Assembly: GCA_003155135.1 (NCBI GenBank)
Contig: PMFN01000022.1
Coordinates: 78,684-142,683 of the forward strand
Length of the DNA: 64,000 nucleotides
Reading direction: 5' to 3'
Origin: Acidimicrobiaceae bacterium
Lineage (GTDB): Bacteria > Actinomycetota > Acidimicrobiia > Acidimicrobiales > RAAP-2
Shown: positions 60,429-64,000 of the stretch, piece by piece
How the letters are laid out: the number at the start of each line of letters is the position of its first letter
Numbering within the stretch: position 1 is the first letter of the stretch
The notes under the pieces: model-generated
Seen by the model: the letters and a program-made list of their open reading frames with translations, nothing else
The model's database searches: none
Told to the model about the DNA's origin: nothing
Made by a program: the position numbers and the translations under genes

Positions 60429-61606
60429 TGGCCACCGTCCGCAACCCAGCCCGCGACGCCGTCGCGTTCGTCGGCGTGGGGACGACGCCCTATCTGCGCG
60501 ACGCTGGCGGAAAGTCGGCGACGGCCCTCGCCTGTGACGCCGCCAGGACGGCCATCGAAGACGCCGGAGTGGACCTTGCCGACATCGACGGGATCTGCGG
60601 GTCGTCCGTGCCGACGGTGTCCGTGCAGGCGGCCCTCGGCCTGCCGGCCGTGACGTGGTGGTCCAACAGCTCGCTGCCCTTCAGCCTTCTCGTGATCGAG
60701 GCCATGAACGCCGTCTTCTCCGGTGCCTGCACCACGGTGCTCGTCTACCACTCCTCGCTGCGCGGGGCGGGTGGGTCGAAGACGGCCGCCGCCGACCCGT
60801 TCCGCGTGCACAACGCCAGCGACGCGCACGGCCACAACGCGGCGATGACCGCCGAATCGCCGTCGGGGACCTACGGGTACTGCGCGTGGGCCCAGCGCTA
60901 CCTCGACACCTACGGCGTCGGGCGCGACGCCCTCGGTCTGGTGGCGATCAACGGGCGAGCCAACGCGGCGCGCAATCCGCACGCCCTCTTCCGCGAGCCG
61001 CTCAGCATGGAGCAGTACCTCGGTGCCCGGATGATCCGCGAACCACTGTGCGTCCTCGACATGGACCCGCCCGTCGATGCCGGTGACGCCTTCGTCCTGA
61101 CGACTGCCGAGCGCGCCCGCGACCTCGGCCACCGCCCGGTGCTGCTCCATGCCGCCACCTCAGGGCGCACTGACCGGCCATTCGCCGACCAGCTTGAGGA
61201 CTACACCATCTCGGGCAAGGAGATCGTGGCGTGGCGCCTCTGGGAGAAGAGCGATGTGGCGCTCTCCGACGTCGACGTGTTCTTCCCCTATGACGGCTTC
61301 TCGATCATGGCGCTCAGCTGGGTCGAGGCGGTCGGCTACTGCCAGCCGGGCGAGGCCGGGCCGTTTCTGGCGAAGCACTGGTCTGCGGGCGAGAACCGTG
61401 TGCTCATCGACGGCCGGGTGCCAATCAACACCCACGGCGGAAGTCTCTCGGAGGGAGCGACGCAGGGCGCGGGTCATTTCCGTGAGGCCGTGACCCAACT
61501 GCGTGGTGACGCCGGCGAACGCCAGGTCCCCGGAGCGGCCACCGCGCTGGTGACCCCGGGCGGCTTCTTGTGGAACGCCACCGGCTTCGTGCTTCGTGGG
61601 GGATGA
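60425..61606 (+). CDS. Thiolase-like protein without nucleophile Cys, likely CoA aldolase (copy B)
   Basis: A 393-residue member of the thiolase/Ltp superfamily. The nucleophile region reads TWWSNSSLPFSLLVIEA, with Ser-Ser in place of Cys. FFPYDGFSIMALSW and NTHGGSLSEGATQGAGH match copy A at 38791 and Ltp-type aldolases. It starts at ATG overlapping the DUF35 stop; the next ATG follows at once. I infer retro-aldol cleavage of a beta-hydroxyacyl-CoA together with DUF35 copy C. Confidence 0.88.
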   Translation: MMATVRNPARDAVAFVGVGTTPYLRDAGGKSATALACDAARTAIEDAGVDLADIDGICGSSVPTVSVQAALGLPAVTWWSNSSLPFSLLVIEAMNAVFSGACTTVLVYHSSLRGAGGSKTAAADPFRVHNASDAHGHNAAMTAESPSGTYGYCAWAQRYLDTYGVGRDALGLVAINGRANAARNPHALFREPLSMEQYLGARMIREPLCVLDMDPPVDAGDAFVLTTAERARDLGHRPVLLHAATSGRTDRPFADQLEDYTISGKEIVAWRLWEKSDVALSDVDVFFPYDGFSIMALSWVEAVGYCQPGEAGPFLAKHWSAGENRVLIDGRVPINTHGGSLSEGATQGAGHFREAVTQLRGDAGERQVPGAATALVTPGGFLWNATGFVLRGG

Positions 61607-61666
61607 AGGTCCAGTTGAGGGCTTGCGACGCTTTGAAGAGTGGAGCAGAGAAAAGGAGAGTGACCG

Positions 61667-62101
61667 ATGACCGATGAACTCGAGACCAGGCTGCGCGCGC
61701 TGGAGGACCGCTCGGCGCTGTGGGAACTGGTGTCCCGCTACGCCATGGCGGTCGACGACGAGGACTACGAGGCTCTGCGGGGCCTCTTCGCCAAGGACGC
61801 GACATTCCACGGTCTGCAGGGCGAGCCGGCCGAGGGCAGGGACGCCATTGTGGCGTACCTGAACCACCGGGCCGCAACGGCGCACCGCTCACGGGTGCAC
61901 ACGCCCACATCGCAGGTCCTCGACGGAGTCGGATCCGATTCGGTTGAGGGAACGGTCGCCTGCTACGCGGCCCTGTTCGGCACCGACGACTCGAAGACGT
62001 TCTTCGCCTTCCGTTACGCCGACCGCTATGTGCGAGAGGACGGTCGCTGGCAGTTCGCCAGCCGCCGCGTCCACGACCTCACCCACATCATCAACGACTG
62101 A
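61667..62101 (+). CDS. SnoaL-like (NTF2-fold) protein (copy 3)
   Basis: A 144-residue NTF2-like protein. DRSALWELVSRYAMAVDDEDYEALRGLFAKDATF is the first helix region with the acidic cluster, followed by RSRVHTPTSQVLDG and FAFRYADRYVREDGRWQFASRR. It starts at ATG with AAAGGAGAG upstream and is followed by the LLM gene 49 bases downstream. It is one of three small SnoaL-like proteins in the island. Enzymatic function (isomerase or dehydratase) or ligand binding is possible. Confidence 0.85.
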   Translation: MTDELETRLRALEDRSALWELVSRYAMAVDDEDYEALRGLFAKDATFHGLQGEPAEGRDAIVAYLNHRAATAHRSRVHTPTSQVLDGVGSDSVEGTVACYAALFGTDDSKTFFAFRYADRYVREDGRWQFASRRVHDLTHIIND

Positions 62102-62150
62102 CCACACGCTCGAGGGCCGCCGTGGGGTGGCTCAACTGAGAGGAGCACTC

Positions 62151-63179
62151 ATGCAATTCGGCATCTTGTTATCCGACGTCCCGTCGTCGACCCCACCGCG
62201 CCAGCAGCTTTCGGACATGTTCCGGATCGTGCACGCGGCCCAGGAGAACGGCATCCGCTACATCTGCATCGGCCAGCACTTCTTGTACGGGGACCTGCGA
62301 TGGCTCCAACCCGTGCCCGTTCTGGCCCGCCTCGCCGCTGAGGTGGACCCCGACGTGCGCCTGTGCACCCAGATCATGATCGCCCCCCTCTACCACCCGG
62401 TGATCCTCGCCGAGGAGATCGCGACCCTCGACATCGTCACCGAGGGCCGGCTCGAGTTCGGACTCGGGCTCGGCTACCGCGCCGAGGAGTTCGACTACAT
62501 CGGGATCCCCTACAAGGAGCGCGCGCCGCGCCTCGATGAGACCATCGAGCTTTTAATGCAGCTGTGGACCGAGCCCGAGGTCACCCACAAGGGTCGTTTC
62601 TTCGAGCTCGACCACGTCCGCCCCCACATCCAGCCCTTGCAGAAGCCCTACCCGCCCCTGTGGGTCGGTGGGCACAGCGACCGAGGAGCCCGCCGGGCCG
62701 GCCGCTACGGCGACTTCTACCCCGTGCCCCCCGAGGCGACCGAGCAGCAGATGGCAGAGCGCTTCGCCATCATGCGCGCCGAGTTCGTCAAGCGCGACAA
62801 GCCCTTCGGCCCGCAGCCCGCTCGTCGCAACGTGCTCGTGGCGGCCAATCGGGAAGAGGCACTCCGGGAGTTCACGAGGGTGGCGAAGGGGCGTTACATC
62901 GCTTACGCCCAGCGGGGCCTCGACGTGTACACCGAGGACCAACTCGAAGATGACTTCATCAAGACGACCGGCTCCCACGCGATCCTGGGCTCGCCCGAGG
63001 AGGTCACCGCGTCACTGCGCGGGCTCATCGAGCGGCTGCCGATCGATCCGGTGATCTTCAAGCCGCAGTGGCCGTCCATGAGCGCCGATGAGGCGATCGA
63101 GGCCATCAAGCTGCTCGGCCGCACGGTCATCGCCGAGCTCAAGGACCATCCGCCCCTTCCCGATCTGCTCGCAACCTGA
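62151..63179 (+). CDS. LLM class flavin-dependent oxidoreductase
   Basis: A 342-residue luciferase-like protein. MQFGILLSDVP, IRYICIGQHFLYGDLRWLQPVP, LCTQIMIAPLYHPVILAEEIATLD, EGRLEFGLGLGYRAEEF and PPLWVGGHSDRGARRAG follow the family order. It is close to the protein at 58966 in the GQHF and KPQWP blocks. ATG with GAGAGGAGC upstream. It ends the plus-strand operon that begins with the amidohydrolase at 56465. Likely an FMN- or F420-dependent monooxygenase or dehydrogenase of a pathway intermediate. Confidence 0.93.
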   Translation: MQFGILLSDVPSSTPPRQQLSDMFRIVHAAQENGIRYICIGQHFLYGDLRWLQPVPVLARLAAEVDPDVRLCTQIMIAPLYHPVILAEEIATLDIVTEGRLEFGLGLGYRAEEFDYIGIPYKERAPRLDETIELLMQLWTEPEVTHKGRFFELDHVRPHIQPLQKPYPPLWVGGHSDRGARRAGRYGDFYPVPPEATEQQMAERFAIMRAEFVKRDKPFGPQPARRNVLVAANREEALREFTRVAKGRYIAYAQRGLDVYTEDQLEDDFIKTTGSHAILGSPEEVTASLRGLIERLPIDPVIFKPQWPSMSADEAIEAIKLLGRTVIAELKDHPPLPDLLAT

Positions 63180-63185
63180 GTTGCG

Positions 63186-63199
63186 AATTTCCGGAAATT
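63186..63199. repeat. 14-bp perfect palindrome after the LLM stop
   Basis: AATTTCCGGAAATT begins 7 bases after the LLM stop. It is AT-rich at the ends, unlike the other hairpins, and could be a regulatory site or a weak terminator. Confidence 0.4.
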
Positions 63200-63232
63200 G
63201 CTGCGAGGGGATGGACGCCAGCAATTAAGTGG

Positions 63233-63252
63233 AATAGTATGCATGATTACTA
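63233..63252. promoter_or_regulatory. AT-rich inverted repeat, site J
   Basis: TAGTA (63235-63239) and TACTA (63248-63252) form a perfect 5-bp repeat with 8-base spacer, containing TGCATGAT. It lies 170 bases before the PhyH-like gene and belongs to the recurrent AT-rich set. Confidence 0.45.
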
Positions 63253-63421
63253 GGTATTAGAGGTGAGTGGGGGAGCTGAACCGGGTTTCGGCCCAAAAAC
63301 GGGTCAGCCGGCTCGCATCGTTACCGGACCGACCGAAACTTGTCATGCAACTGTTCTATGTTCGGGCCGACATTTGTGGGTGGGCTGAGAACGCAGTGCC
63401 GCAGCGCGAAGGGGGGGTGAG

Positions 63422-64000
63422 ATGACCGAAGTGGGCGTGGCCGAAGGCTTGCTCAACGCGCAGAGGGTCGCCGAGTACCGACGCGAGGGTTTCATCAAGC
63501 TGCCGTCGGTGCTCGACGCAGCCTCGCTGGCCATGCTCCACGACGTCTGCGTCGCCACCGAGACCGAGGGCCCGGGGGGCCTCATCGGCGAGGCCACCGA
63601 CGACGAGTCGCTCGCAGGCCGGTTCAAGTACCACAACGACGAGCGGTACTCGGCGATGTGGTCGAACGCCTTCGACCTCCGCCTGCGATTCGGCGTGGTC
63701 GCTGACATCGTCGCCCGTTTGGCTGACGTGGCACGCGCCCTGCTCGGTGACGACGACGTGAAGGTGTTCTGGGACAAGACGTTCGTGAAGCCACCGGCCT
63801 CGGAGGGCACCCGCGAGAGCGTGTGGCACCAGGACTTCCCCTACAACCCGATCGACCGTCGCGGCATGCTGACCATCTGGGTCGCGCTCGAAGACGTCCC
63901 GGCCGAGTCGGGCGCCCTTCGGTTCGTGCCCCGGTCGCACCATCTCGGCCCGCTCGGCCGCCTCGATCTCGTGTCACAGGACTACGAGCTCGACGACATC
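63422..64000 (+). CDS. Phytanoyl-CoA dioxygenase-like protein, 3' end cut by window
   Basis: At least 193 residues of a PhyH-type Fe(II)/2-oxoglutarate dioxygenase. The N-terminal AEYRREGFIKLPSVLDAASL is the family opening, and WHQDFPYNPIDRRGMLTIWVALEDVPAESGAL holds the iron motif His-x-Asp with the flanking double-stranded beta-helix strands; the second His lies outside the window. ATG follows AAGGGGGGGTGAG. It probably hydroxylates an alkyl or acyl chain in the island, in keeping with the P450s. The 243-base gap before it holds a palindrome and an AT-rich repeat. No terminator of the frame is seen because the gene runs off the edge. Confidence 0.9.
   Translation, partial: MTEVGVAEGLLNAQRVAEYRREGFIKLPSVLDAASLAMLHDVCVATETEGPGGLIGEATDDESLAGRFKYHNDERYSAMWSNAFDLRLRFGVVADIVARLADVARALLGDDDVKVFWDKTFVKPPASEGTRESVWHQDFPYNPIDRRGMLTIWVALEDVPAESGALRFVPRSHHLGPLGRLDLVSQDYELDDI

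Noticed and set aside
26978..63252. AT-rich elements as mere -10 hexamers
   Set aside because: Several carry perfect inverted repeats of 5-6 bp and long shared cores outside the hexamer, more than a -10 needs; the alternative is kept as the null test in the findings.
1..64000. CRISPR arrays, tRNA, rRNA, insertion sequences
   Set aside because: I found no direct-repeat arrays, cloverleaf sequences, rRNA segments, transposase motifs or terminal inverted repeats.

Overview
The window looks like part of a high-GC actinobacterial chromosome, possibly class Acidimicrobiia (inference). The evidence is strong GC bias at third codon positions, many GTG starts, actinobacterial-type cytochrome oxidase genes ctaC-ctaD-ctaF, TatA, many luciferase-like (LLM) oxidoreductases and a very large CoA-ester gene complement. 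I see no rRNA, tRNA, CRISPR array, transposase or phage gene. No gap other than the first ~380 bases exceeds 300 bases.

Region 1 (1-24.6 kb) is mostly housekeeping. It opens with a frameshifted remnant of a Doc/Fic toxin. Then come the overlapping cytochrome c oxidase genes (minus strand), a metallo-beta-lactamase-fold hydrolase, tatA, a CopD-like membrane protein overlapping an enoyl-CoA hydratase, a glycosidase-like protein without its nucleophile, a DedA protein, a DoxX-Rieske fusion, an OmpR-type two-component pair, an alpha/beta hydrolase divergent from a GH31 alpha-glucosidase, an ABC-2 exporter with a TetR gene, a FUSC-type exporter divergent from a second TetR gene, a SCO6745-like protein, a PLP decarboxylase/lyase and a GntR regulator.

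Region 2 (24.6-64 kb, running off the right edge) is a continuous catabolic island. It holds four LLM oxidoreductases, three amidohydrolase-2 proteins, two cytochromes P450, five CaiB/BaiF CoA-transferase genes (one with two domains), two aldehyde dehydrogenases, two SDRs, three thiolase-like proteins with three DUF35 partners, three SnoaL-like proteins, two carboxymuconolactone-decarboxylase-like proteins, an acyl-CoA dehydrogenase, a one-chain ETF beta-alpha fusion, an APH-like kinase, small accessory proteins, two FadR-type regulators and a phytanoyl-CoA dioxygenase-like gene cut by the window end. The logic is oxidation of a hydrophobic substrate (P450, LLM, PhyH), aldehyde oxidation, CoA activation by transfer, alpha-beta dehydrogenation with electrons to ETF, and carbon-carbon cleavage by thiolase or aldolase/DUF35 pairs. 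A steroid, terpenoid or similar polycyclic substrate is plausible, but the sequence does not identify it.

The feature most worth following is regulatory. Almost every divergent or inter-operon gap in region 2 carries a short AT-rich, often palindromic element built from ACTAT/ATAGT or TATGAT half sites, in otherwise very GC-rich DNA. This suggests that the island is one regulon, perhaps controlled by one of its own GntR/FadR-type regulators.
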